A stretch of DNA of 43,666 bases, taken from NCBI GenBank assembly GCA_902783885.1, contig CACZSQ010000103.1, forward strand, positions 1 through 43,666, written 5' to 3'. Positions 15,268-22,855 of the stretch are shown in pieces (position 1 is the stretch's first letter; every line of letters starts with the position of its first letter). Source of the DNA: an uncultured Bacteroidales bacterium. Its GTDB lineage: Bacteria > Bacteroidota > Bacteroidia > Bacteroidales > Bacteroidaceae. The translations under genes were made by a program, and so were the position numbers. Below the pieces are notes generated by a model, which was given only the letters and a program-made list of their open reading frames with translations, made no database searches and had not been told where the DNA came from.

Positions 15268-16731
15268 ATGCAGCAAACCTACACCTACCTCGCCGTTGAT
15301 CTCGGCGCCACCAGCGGACGCACTGTCCTGGCCTCCTTCGACGGACAGCGCATTAACATGCGTGAATTCACTCGTTTTGAGAATCCCCAGCTCCCCATCG
15401 GCGGACATGTTTTCTGGGACCTCCCCCACCTCTACAATGAGATTCTCCGCGCCCTGCGCCAGGTGAAAGCCGAGGGTATAGAGCTTCAGAGCATCGGCAT
15501 TGACACTTGGGGCTGCGATTTCGCCTTCTTCGACAAGAACGGACAGCTGTTGGGCCTCCCCTACTGCTACCGCGACCCGCACACCGATGGCAGCATGGAA
15601 CGCTTCTTCACTGAGCGCATGACCAAGGAGCAGGTGTACGACCGCACGGGAATCCAGTTTATGCCCTTCAACTCGCTCTTCCAGCTTTTTACCCTACAGG
15701 GCGAGAACTGCGCAGCACTCAAGGGGGCAGACAAGATTCTCTTCATCCCCGATGCGCTCATCTTTATGCTTACAGGCGAAGCCGTCTGTGAATACACCGT
15801 GGCCTCCACCTCACAAATGCTCAATCCCAAAACCGGCGACCTCGATGCCGACCTGCTGCAGGCACTCGGTCTCTCGCGGGAACGCTTCGGTCGTCTGGTG
15901 CAGCCCGGTGAACGCGTGGGAGTGCTCACGCCCCAGGTGCAGACGGCCACTGGTCTCGGCGCCATACCCATTGTAGCCGTAGGCTCACACGACACAGCTT
16001 CGGCAGTAGCTGCCGTGCCAGCCAAGGATACTCACTTCGCCTACCTCAGTTGCGGCACATGGAGCCTCCTCGGAGTGGAATCCCCCACCCCCATCATCAC
16101 CTCCGACAGCTATGCCGAAAACTTCACCAATGAGGGAGGACTCGACCACACAACCCGCTTCCTCAAGAACATCACCGGTCTTTGGATTTACGAGCAGTGT
16201 CGCAAAGAACGGTTCGGTGCAGACAGCGTCAAGCAGCAAGAGCGGAACGGGAAATGGGAGATACCAACCGACGTGAACGAACTGAACGCCCTCGCCCTCA
16301 CCTCCACCTGCGAGAGCCTCATCGCTCCCGACGATCCTCGCTTTGCGCATCCAGCCTCTATGACAGCCGCCATCCGCGACTACCTCACCGAGACAGCTCA
16401 GCCACTACCCGAGACACCTGCCGACTACGTTCGCATCATCTTCCGCTCGCTGGCTGCCCGCTACCGCGAGATTATCGATATTTTGCGCCGTATCACACCC
16501 GTAGAGATTGAGCGGCTTCACGTAATCGGCGGAGGCTCACGCAACCAGTTCCTCATGCAGTTTGCTGCTGACGCACTGCAGATGCCCGTCATCGCCGGTC
16601 CACAAGAAGGAACAGCTCTCGGCAATGCCCTCGTGCAGGTTCGAGCCAGCGGTCTCGTCAGCTCGCTTCAGGAGATGCGCGCCATCATCGCCAACAGCAT
16701 CGAACTCAAGACATACCTCCCCACAAAATAA
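15268..16731 (+). CDS. rhaB: Rhamnulokinase
   Basis: RhaB phosphorylates L-rhamnulose to rhamnulose-1-phosphate in rhamnose catabolism. The 487-residue FGGY-family kinase opens with the phosphate-binding segment YLAVDLGATSGR. It contains SIGIDTWGCDFAFFD, the RhaB segment RDPHTDGSMERFFTERM, VGSHDTASAVAAVP, SCGTWSLLGVE and IHVIGGG-like RLHVIGGGSRNQFLMQFAADAL followed by GPQEGTALGNALVQ. None of the usual partners (isomerase, aldolase, transporter, regulator) is nearby, so this gene is isolated from the rest of the pathway. I found no TAnnTTTG promoter; it follows the tRNA-Phe terminator closely and could depend on read-through. Confidence 0.95.
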   Translation: MQQTYTYLAVDLGATSGRTVLASFDGQRINMREFTRFENPQLPIGGHVFWDLPHLYNEILRALRQVKAEGIELQSIGIDTWGCDFAFFDKNGQLLGLPYCYRDPHTDGSMERFFTERMTKEQVYDRTGIQFMPFNSLFQLFTLQGENCAALKGADKILFIPDALIFMLTGEAVCEYTVASTSQMLNPKTGDLDADLLQALGLSRERFGRLVQPGERVGVLTPQVQTATGLGAIPIVAVGSHDTASAVAAVPAKDTHFAYLSCGTWSLLGVESPTPIITSDSYAENFTNEGGLDHTTRFLKNITGLWIYEQCRKERFGADSVKQQERNGKWEIPTDVNELNALALTSTCESLIAPDDPRFAHPASMTAAIRDYLTETAQPLPETPADYVRIIFRSLAARYREIIDILRRITPVEIERLHVIGGGSRNQFLMQFAADALQMPVIAGPQEGTALGNALVQVRASGLVSSLQEMRAIIANSIELKTYLPTK

Positions 16732-17117
16732 CTACATAGACCGCAGCCACTTCTTCATTGGAGCATAACATATACATCTTATGCCCATAAGACCTGTGTC
16801 TTCAGTCCATAAGACCTGCATCTTCTGCCCATAAGACCTGCATCTTCTGCCCATAAGACCTAGCATCTTCAACCCATAAGACCTGCATCTTCTGCCCATA
16901 AGACCTAGCATCTTCAACCCATAAGATGTAGCATCTTCAGCCCATAAGATGTAGCATCTTCCGTGCATAAGATGTACCATCATAGCCCGCAAGATATTGG
17001 GGCTTCAGATAAAGGTTCTATAACCGACACCGGAAGAACGCAAAATTATGCCCAATAATAAGAACTTATCAGGGCAATAGCAATCGCAGGAAAAGATACG
17101 CAAATCGGCGTCGAGTA
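16732..17117. other. Gene-free stretch between rhaB and dnaA
   Basis: This 386-bp interval lies between two converging genes. Its centre is the 22/23-bp repeat array. The remaining 120 bp on the dnaA side show no reading frame, no clear hairpin with a T-run and no DnaA-box cluster. Confidence 0.75.
16783..16996. repeat. CATAAG tandem array, 22/23-bp period, about 10 units
   Basis: The word CATAAG recurs at 16786, 16808, 16830, 16852, 16875, 16897, 16920, 16943 and 16966, with a decayed copy near 16988; steps are 22 or 23 bp. The unit is CCCATAAGACCT(A)GCATCTTC plus two or three bases. Later units change GACCTGC to GATGTAGC, so two sub-types are arranged in order. The units are contiguous with no spacers, so this is not a CRISPR array. 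Confidence 0.92.
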
Positions 17118-18524
17118 TTACTTGTTCAGCAGTTGAGCTTCCAACTGGCTGACGCGCGTGCGGAGATCCGCATCGGTGGTCAGACGCTGTGCGATGCTCT
17201 GACAGGAATGAACAACGGTAGCGTGGTTGCGGCGCCCTATGGCTATGCCTATCTTGGTAGTGCTCATTCGCGTGTGCTTCTGAGTCAGATACATGGCCAC
17301 CTGACGGCCGAGGACGGTGTTGGCCTTGCGACTGGAGGAGAGAAGGTCGGAGCGGTCAAGATGGAACGCCTGACACGTCTGCTCCAGAATATCTTCGATG
17401 GTGATGTCCTTGCGCTGCTGCGACAGGCCTATTGTGCGGGCGATGACATTCTCAGCCAAAGCTACGTCAATCTCGCAGCCGTTGACGATGCTCTGAACCA
17501 TCAGGGAGTTGACAACGCCCTCAAGGTCACGAATACTCTTGTCCACATGCTGGGCGATGAAATCGATGACGGACTCCGAGATGCTCAGGCCGTCGCGGCG
17601 GACCTTCATCCGCAGGATGTCGCGGCGCAGCTCGACATCAGGGTGCTCCAACTCTGCCAACAGCCCCCACTTGAAGCGGGTCAGCAGGCGCTCTTCCATG
17701 CCCTGAAGGGCCACAGGTGGGCGGTCGCTGGTAAGGATGAGCTGACGGCCGTTCTGGTGGAGATGGTTGAAGATGTGGAAGAAAGCCAACTGCGTCTTCT
17801 CCTGTCTGGCAAACTCCTGTACATCGTCGATGATGAGCACATTGATGCTCTGGTAAAAACTAATGAAGTCGTTGATCTTCTTCTGCAAGTGAGCGTTCAC
17901 GAACTGCACCTGGAACAGATGGGCCGAGATGTAGAGCACTCGCAACTCAGGGTGAAGTTCCTTAAGGCGGTTGCCTATAGCGTTGACCAAGTGAGTCTTA
18001 CCAGTGCCGGAGCCTCCGTAGATAAACAGCGGGTTGAAAGTAGTCTGACGCGGTGTCTGCGCTATGGCCCTACCCACAGTGAGCGGTAGTTTGTTGGCAG
18101 CGCCTTCGACGAAGTTGTCGAAAGTGTAGGCGGGATTCAGCTGTGAGTCGAACTGCTGCAACATCTGCGGCGCCTGGTTGACGGGGGCAGCATTGTGGAC
18201 GTGCATCTCCGGCACGTGTGTTGTCGTGGGGATTTGCATGGAGATGTTGTTGGTAGCATCTGTCGTCACCTTATATATAAGGCGTACGCCAGTGCCATAT
18301 ACGCGTGTAAGCACAGCGCGGAGCAGCTTGACATAGTGAGCCTCTATGTACTCATAGATGAAGGGACTTGGTACGCACAACGTCAGTTCCCTCCGCTCCG
18401 CATCGAACTGCGCAGAGAGGATAGGCGCAAACCAAGTGTTGAACTGCTGCTCTGGAAGGTTGTTTCGGAACAACGAGAGACAGTTCATCCACAGGGGGTC
18501 TAAAACTGGCGTTTGGGTTTCCAT
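17118..18524 (-). CDS. dnaA: Chromosomal replication initiator DnaA
   Basis: DnaA binds oriC and opens it for replication. Counting from the ATG at 18524 the protein has 468 residues: an N-terminal domain (about 1-80), a linker rich in Pro/Gln/His, the AAA+ domain with Walker A YGGSGTGKTHL (169-179) and Walker B VLIIDDVQ (229-236), and the C-terminal helix-turn-helix with the DnaA signature RMSTTKIGIAIGRRNHATVVHSC. The frame can be opened to a TTG at 18602, but the dnaA promoter (18573-18603) overlaps that codon, so I reject it. The region around the gene has no cluster of TTATCCACA boxes, so I do not place oriC here. Confidence 0.96.
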   Translation of the reverse strand: METQTPVLDPLWMNCLSLFRNNLPEQQFNTWFAPILSAQFDAERRELTLCVPSPFIYEYIEAHYVKLLRAVLTRVYGTGVRLIYKVTTDATNNISMQIPTTTHVPEMHVHNAAPVNQAPQMLQQFDSQLNPAYTFDNFVEGAANKLPLTVGRAIAQTPRQTTFNPLFIYGGSGTGKTHLVNAIGNRLKELHPELRVLYISAHLFQVQFVNAHLQKKINDFISFYQSINVLIIDDVQEFARQEKTQLAFFHIFNHLHQNGRQLILTSDRPPVALQGMEERLLTRFKWGLLAELEHPDVELRRDILRMKVRRDGLSISESVIDFIAQHVDKSIRDLEGVVNSLMVQSIVNGCEIDVALAENVIARTIGLSQQRKDITIEDILEQTCQAFHLDRSDLLSSSRKANTVLGRQVAMYLTQKHTRMSTTKIGIAIGRRNHATVVHSCQSIAQRLTTDADLRTRVSQLEAQLLNK

Positions 18525-18572
18525 TCTTCTTGGTTCAGTGAATACACGGCTTTGAAAGGCCGAATTGCGTTG

Positions 18573-18603
18573 CAAAGGTACAAACTTTTTTATTTGTAAC
18601 AAA
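18573..18603 (-). promoter_or_regulatory. dnaA promoter (TTTG, 19 bp, TACCTTTG)
   Basis: On the minus strand TTTG (18603-18600) and TACCTTTG (18580-18573) are spaced by 19 bp, the best full match to the Bacteroidetes promoter in this window. The predicted leader is about 45 nt before ATG 18524. Confidence 0.8.
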
Positions 18604-18634
18604 ATGGACCTCCAAGAAAAGCGATACGAAAAAG

Positions 18635-18677
18635 AGGCGTAAAATGCACGTTTTCATAGGCTTGAAAAAGTACGCCT
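18635..18677. other. Inverted repeat AGGCGTA/TACGCCT upstream of dnaA
   Basis: AGGCGTA (18635-18641) and TACGCCT (18671-18677) are perfect complements 29 bases apart, about 30 bp upstream of the dnaA -33 element. They could be an operator or an RNA stem; nothing else identifies them. Confidence 0.4.
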
Positions 18678-18733
18678 GAAATAATATTCTCAAACATCTT
18701 GCAGAGCGCCAAGATATTCATTTTCAAAAGAAT

Positions 18734-18768
18734 AAGGAGACCAACAACAATTTGGTCTCCTTTTTTTC
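18734..18768. terminator. Terminator between the MCE gene and dnaA
   Basis: AAGGAGACCAA (18734-18744) pairs perfectly with TTGGTCTCCTT (18752-18762) around a 7-base loop. A run of seven T follows on the plus strand and TTATTCTTTT on the minus strand. It can end the amidase-MCE transcript (minus). The better T-run faces plus, although no gene lies upstream on that strand. Confidence 0.85.
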
Positions 18769-18863
18769 TTGCTCGTGTAAGTGCCGTTATTTGAGTAACT
18801 TATCGCTGCTCTTCAGCTCCTTTGTGAGCGCTTTCTTTTATTCGGATAAATTCTTTATAACAG

Positions 18864-19778
18864 CTATTCTTGGGGTGGCTGTGCAGGTGTCTCTTTTTTT
18901 CCAAAAATAGAGAAATGTACGTAACGTTTGGGGTGGTTTCGCAGATCTTCTACGAGTCGAGAGGCGCCCAATGTTGTACGGTTGAGATTGTGGTAGAGCG
19001 TCGTGTCGTTAAGTAACAGCCCCACGTTATTATCAGGTGAATTGAGGCGCTCTGTCATCTGTTGCATCCCAGCCATGGTATTATCGACTTTGGCCATTGT
19101 ACCCTCGATATCCACGCGGTTGAGTTTGTCTGTGAGCTGCACAATGTTCTGGCCTGCCTGGTTAAAGGTCTGCGTCATCTGAGGCAGATCGTTGTTGAGC
19201 AGGCGGTTCAGGTCGCGACTGCCTTGGTCGAGATTAGCGGTCAACTGCTCAGTATTAGCAATAATCTTCTGAAGGTTAGGGTCCGCCATGAGCGTGTTGA
19301 GCGTTGTCAGCAGCGTATCGACTTTAGCCAACGTCTGTTCCAGCTGAGGAATCATAGAAGCAGCTCTTGCCATCAGACCGCTGTTCTCAGCCGAGGGGAT
19401 GGTGTCGTTCACGCTGAGGCGTTCCAAAGGGTTGTTGCCCATCATCAGATTCAACGTACAACCGCCCAACATAGCCTCACTGAGCACGGCTGTAGTGCCC
19501 ACGGGGATGCGGATGCCGTGCTCCACGGATATTTCCACGATAACACCATTGCCAGGGCGGTCGTAGTCGTAATGAATGTCCGAAACTATTCCAACGTTGT
19601 AGCCATCTGCATAGACGGGGCTGGACTTAGCAAGGCCTTTAGCATTCTGGAAATTAATGATATAGGTATCCTGCGTAGTGAACAGGGTAACACCCTGCAG
19701 GAACTTAATCGTAAAGAAAAGGAGAACCAGGGCTATGAGACCTGAGAGTCCTATTTTTGCTTCGCGCGAAATTTTCAT
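18864..19778 (-). CDS. MlaD-family MCE-domain protein
   Basis: MCE proteins form rings that carry phospholipids across the envelope, usually with an ABC transporter. This 304-residue protein has one N-terminal membrane segment (about 10-28), the MCE domain (about 38-115, including NAKGLAKSSPVYADGYNVGIVSDI and LSEAMLGGCTLNLMMG), and a long helical, probably coiled-coil, region to residue about 260. It is therefore an inner-membrane-anchored periplasmic protein. No MlaE permease or MlaF ATPase gene is adjacent, so its transporter partners must be elsewhere. The start overlaps the amidase stop codon (ATGA), so it is translationally coupled to the amidase. Confidence 0.92.
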   Translation of the reverse strand: MKISREAKIGLSGLIALVLLFFTIKFLQGVTLFTTQDTYIINFQNAKGLAKSSPVYADGYNVGIVSDIHYDYDRPGNGVIVEISVEHGIRIPVGTTAVLSEAMLGGCTLNLMMGNNPLERLSVNDTIPSAENSGLMARAASMIPQLEQTLAKVDTLLTTLNTLMADPNLQKIIANTEQLTANLDQGSRDLNRLLNNDLPQMTQTFNQAGQNIVQLTDKLNRVDIEGTMAKVDNTMAGMQQMTERLNSPDNNVGLLLNDTTLYHNLNRTTLGASRLVEDLRNHPKRYVHFSIFGKKETPAQPPQE

Positions 19779-20542
19779 GAATGACTTGTTTTATATTTCT
19801 TAATGGCTTGGTAAATACTCATTGCCAACTCGTTAACGCCACGACTGCTAAGTAAATAGTCCTCCTCGGAAGCCGTGGAAATATATCCCAATTCGATGAG
19901 ACACGAGGGCATGGATGTGTTGCGCAGCACGAGAAAACCGGCCTGGTGAACGCCCTTGTCTATGCGGCCTGCGGAGCGGAACTGCTGCTGGATGAGCGTC
20001 GCCAAGTTCACACTCTTCTCCATATTCTTGTCCTGCATAAACTCAAAGATAATGTACGACTCGGCACTCTTGGGATCGAAGCCCTCGTAGCGGTTCTCGT
20101 AATCGTTCTCGAGCATAATCACGGAGTTCTCACGTTTTGCCACAGCCAGATTGTCGGCAGCGCGGTGCATACCAAGTGTATAGGTCTCTGAACCACGACC
20201 TTGCGCCCCCTTGGGAAGGGCATTTGTGTGAATACTCACGAACAAGTCTGCTTTCGCACGGTTAGCGATAGCTGCACGCTCATTGAGTTCCACGAAAACA
20301 TCGGTCTTGCGGGTATAAACGACCTTAACATCCTTGAGATTCTGCTCCACCAATTTGCCCACAGCCAGCGTGACGGCCAGATTGATGTTCTTCTCACGTC
20401 CCTTCTTGCCGATGGCGCCCGGATCCTTGCCACCGTGCCCGGCATCAAGTACGAGCGTAAAAGCGTCAGAACTCTTTGTCTGTGCTGTCAGCAGAGCAGC
20501 CGGCAGCAACAAACAGAAGATGATGATGAGTAGTTTTTTCAT
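19775..20542 (-). CDS. N-acetylmuramoyl-L-alanine amidase (Amidase_3)
   Basis: This exported enzyme cleaves the bond between N-acetylmuramic acid and L-Ala in peptidoglycan. The 255 residues start with a signal peptide (about 1-20, ending LLTA) and consist of one Amidase_3 domain. The zinc ligands His36 (LDAGHGGKDPGA), Glu50 (KGREKNINL) and His105 (SIHTNALP), and the catalytic Glu217 (CLIELGYIS), are present. There is no LysM or SPOR domain. A TACCTTTG -7 element precedes it. Coupling to the MCE gene is a common Bacteroidetes arrangement and links cell-wall splitting with lipid transport only by association. Confidence 0.94.
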   Translation of the reverse strand: MKKLLIIIFCLLLPAALLTAQTKSSDAFTLVLDAGHGGKDPGAIGKKGREKNINLAVTLAVGKLVEQNLKDVKVVYTRKTDVFVELNERAAIANRAKADLFVSIHTNALPKGAQGRGSETYTLGMHRAADNLAVAKRENSVIMLENDYENRYEGFDPKSAESYIIFEFMQDKNMEKSVNLATLIQQQFRSAGRIDKGVHQAGFLVLRNTSMPSCLIELGYISTASEEDYLLSSRGVNELAMSIYQAIKKYKTSHS

Positions 20543-20550
20543 TTTCGCGG

Positions 20551-20558
20551 CAAAGGTA
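20551..20558 (-). promoter_or_regulatory. Amidase promoter, -7 element TACCTTTG
   Basis: On the minus strand 20558-20551 reads TACCTTTG, 8 bases before the ATG at 20542-20540, giving a very short or almost absent leader. No TTTG -33 was found at 19-20 bp. Confidence 0.6.
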
Positions 20559-20628
20559 GTGATAATTTATGACTTAGAGGCTCTCTTTGTCAATTAATTT
20601 TCTCCCATTGTACGCGAAAAATGTCCTA

Positions 20629-22812
20629 TTAGAAATGAAGGCGGGCACCGCCCATCACGACAAGGCCCGGCTGAGGGATATTTCCAAGGTCATAATAGAT
20701 GTGATTGGTCAGGTTCGTAGCTTCTGCCCAAAGCTCGTAACGGGGAGCTTGCCACCGAAGCTTCACGTCAAGCGTGGCATAAGGCTTATAGTCCACCAAT
20801 TCGCCGGTGGACTTAGCATTCTCATAACGAAGATAGCTACCCATACGATCCTGCCAGCGAAGGCTCCACGAGGCTTTGAGGCGACCGACTATGCGGTGGT
20901 CCAACGTTGCCACGAGCTTATGGCGGAGATACTCCATGGCGTAGTTCGATTTGTAGAACGCAACGTCATCACGCCGACGCTGATGGATAAAGGTATAGCC
21001 CACTGTCAAGCATTGCAGCGGGAAACGTTCGGAACAGAACAACTGGTTGAACCGTACAGAGCCCTGCACCTGAACCCCCAAGTTGTCGAGGTCGAAATTG
21101 TAGCTGTGAAACACATCTGTGGGGGTGAACATAACCCAGTCTATGAGGTGTTTGCCGTGATGATAGAAGCCTTTGAGGGATAAATCAAATGCCTGCGTGC
21201 GATAAGAGGTTCCGAGCTGGAAACTGTGACTCTCTTCTGCTTTCATGTCAGGATTACCCTCGTGGGTAGGGCTCTTGTAATAGAGATCGGTGAAGGTGGG
21301 CAGGCGGAAGCCTTTGTTATAACCGGCAAACAGACGCCAGTGGGCAGCTGGAGTAAAAGCTATATCAATGCCTGGATAGAAGCGTAGTCCCTGACTGAAG
21401 CGGGTGTTGTAGTTGGCCAATATGCCCATACTCACTGTGAGTCGTTCCAAAAGAATATTATGTTCGAGGTTAAAACTCAAATTCGTGCGGCTGTCATAGC
21501 GCCCATAGTAGAGGCTCTCGCCAGGCACTTTCTTGGCAAGTGCGCTGTTCACAAGGCGGCCTAAATTTGTGCTGTGGATTTGTTCCTCGCGTACTTCTGC
21601 GCCGATAGCAGAGCGGCCTGCAGCCCAGCTGACATCGGCGTGAACACGTGTGCCATAGACATCAGACTGATGGAAATTCTCTCCGGCGCTACGGCCACGG
21701 GTCAGTTCGAAATGATCCAGCAGACGGTTCCAGAACACCTCCGGACGAACACGAATGCGTCCCTTTGTCTCGGCTCCCGCGCTGACGATGAAGCGTCTAT
21801 TGCGCTCGTATTGATTCGGGTAGGCCGCGCTGTAGAAGGTGTTGGCGCCATAGCTCTTCTGACTATAGCCAGCCTGACAGTCGATGCGGAAATCCCGACT
21901 GTCATAGCAGCCTCTCCAATACAGGTTGCCCCGCCGGAATTCAGAGTTAACAGTGGCACCGTCGGAGCGTTGATAAGAAGCAGAAAGAGAACTACCAATA
22001 GTTCCGGCCGAAGCCCCGTTCACGCTCGCTACTAAAGAGGGAGCAGAATGAATGGAGAAGCGAGCATCGGCTCCCAAGGTGGCATAGGAGCCCCCCTGTA
22101 AGCCTGCGTCAAAGGAAATTGGCTTTGACTTGCTAATACTGGTTTCCCTGCTGGAAGCCTCCCCTCCCATACGGGTTGAATTGGCAGTGGAACCGCTTAG
22201 GCTTTTCGTGACAATATTGATAGCACCGCCGAAAGCCGAAGCGCCATAGACGCGCGAGGCAGCCCCTTCAAGCACCTCAATGCGCTCAATATCGGAAAGG
22301 TTGACCGGAAAGTCAGCCGCAAGATGACCTGTGTGAGGGGAAGTGATGTTGACGCCATTCAGGAGAAGCGTAATCTGATCGAATGTGCCCCCATCAATAC
22401 TTATGTCCGATTGAATACCAAAGCCGCCGCGCTGTCGGACATCTACGCCGACGACTAATTTCAAGAGATCATTGACGCTTTGCGCCGCCGAGGATTCGAT
22501 TTGCTGAGCCGTGATTACGCTGACGAGGCGAGCGCTCTGCAAGGCTGCCAACGGTGCCATCGAGCCAGCCACCGAGACCTCTGCCAACTCTGTCTCGTCG
22601 CCGTCGTCATCTGCCGTCGGCTCAGCCACGGCCTGTGCTGCCTGCACTTTTGGAATATTGACGCTCGCCAACATTCCCACAGCAAGCACACCGATGCGAA
22701 CCTCACGATGCAAACTGGCAAAAACAGCGTAACCTCCCCTGCTGAAATGGCGGAAAACAACCGCCGCCTTCATCTTTTGTTTTTCTTTCATTACTTTTTT
22801 AAGTCTTAACAT
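20629..22812 (-). CDS. TonB-dependent outer-membrane receptor (BtuB-like)
   Basis: The 727-residue protein is an outer-membrane gated porin for a scarce ligand such as a cobamide, haem or siderophore; the ligand is not evident. After an unusually long N-terminus (about 58 residues, with a conserved-looking HFSRGGYAVFASLHREV segment before the hydrophobic core) comes a TonB-box-like ELAEVSVAG. Next is the plug domain (about 90-210, with SVNDLLKLVVGVDVRQRG, IERIEVLEGAASRVYGASAFGGAINIVTK) and then a beta-barrel ending in Phe (GGARLHF). It carries no carboxypeptidase-like domain and no SusD gene follows, so it is not a polysaccharide-utilisation SusC. It lies 43 bp after trkA. No cobalamin riboswitch fits in that gap. 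Confidence 0.9.
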   Translation of the reverse strand: MLRLKKVMKEKQKMKAAVVFRHFSRGGYAVFASLHREVRIGVLAVGMLASVNIPKVQAAQAVAEPTADDDGDETELAEVSVAGSMAPLAALQSARLVSVITAQQIESSAAQSVNDLLKLVVGVDVRQRGGFGIQSDISIDGGTFDQITLLLNGVNITSPHTGHLAADFPVNLSDIERIEVLEGAASRVYGASAFGGAINIVTKSLSGSTANSTRMGGEASSRETSISKSKPISFDAGLQGGSYATLGADARFSIHSAPSLVASVNGASAGTIGSSLSASYQRSDGATVNSEFRRGNLYWRGCYDSRDFRIDCQAGYSQKSYGANTFYSAAYPNQYERNRRFIVSAGAETKGRIRVRPEVFWNRLLDHFELTRGRSAGENFHQSDVYGTRVHADVSWAAGRSAIGAEVREEQIHSTNLGRLVNSALAKKVPGESLYYGRYDSRTNLSFNLEHNILLERLTVSMGILANYNTRFSQGLRFYPGIDIAFTPAAHWRLFAGYNKGFRLPTFTDLYYKSPTHEGNPDMKAEESHSFQLGTSYRTQAFDLSLKGFYHHGKHLIDWVMFTPTDVFHSYNFDLDNLGVQVQGSVRFNQLFCSERFPLQCLTVGYTFIHQRRRDDVAFYKSNYAMEYLRHKLVATLDHRIVGRLKASWSLRWQDRMGSYLRYENAKSTGELVDYKPYATLDVKLRWQAPRYELWAEATNLTNHIYYDLGNIPQPGLVVMGGARLHF

Positions 22813-22855
22813 TTGTTATGATCTAATTCTCTTTTCCGCTTTCATTACCTTTTTA

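Noticed and set aside
16732-16992. 86-codon minus-strand frame with GRRCRSYGLKM-type repeats
   Set aside because: It is a translation of the CATAAG repeat array. Periods of both 22 and 23 bp shift the frame, so it cannot be a maintained repeat protein.
16783-16996. CRISPR array
   Set aside because: The 22/23-bp units are contiguous with no unique spacers, and no cas gene lies in the window.
17133-18089. Open frame antisense to dnaA (318 codons)
   Set aside because: Shadow of the real gene; dnaA has a promoter, motifs and correct length.
16732-18863. Replication origin next to dnaA
   Set aside because: No cluster of TTATCCACA-type DnaA boxes and no AT-rich unwinding tract with them; one near-match inside dnaA is not enough.
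18800-18863. Tail of a decayed gene after the MCE gene (a 17-19 codon stretch on the minus strand ending in TAA)
   Set aside because: There is no start codon and its upstream part overlaps the MCE gene; the stretch is too short to separate from chance.
22813-22855. Cobalamin riboswitch before the BtuB-like receptor
   Set aside because: The gap is only 43 bp and AT-rich; a cobalamin riboswitch needs several times that length.
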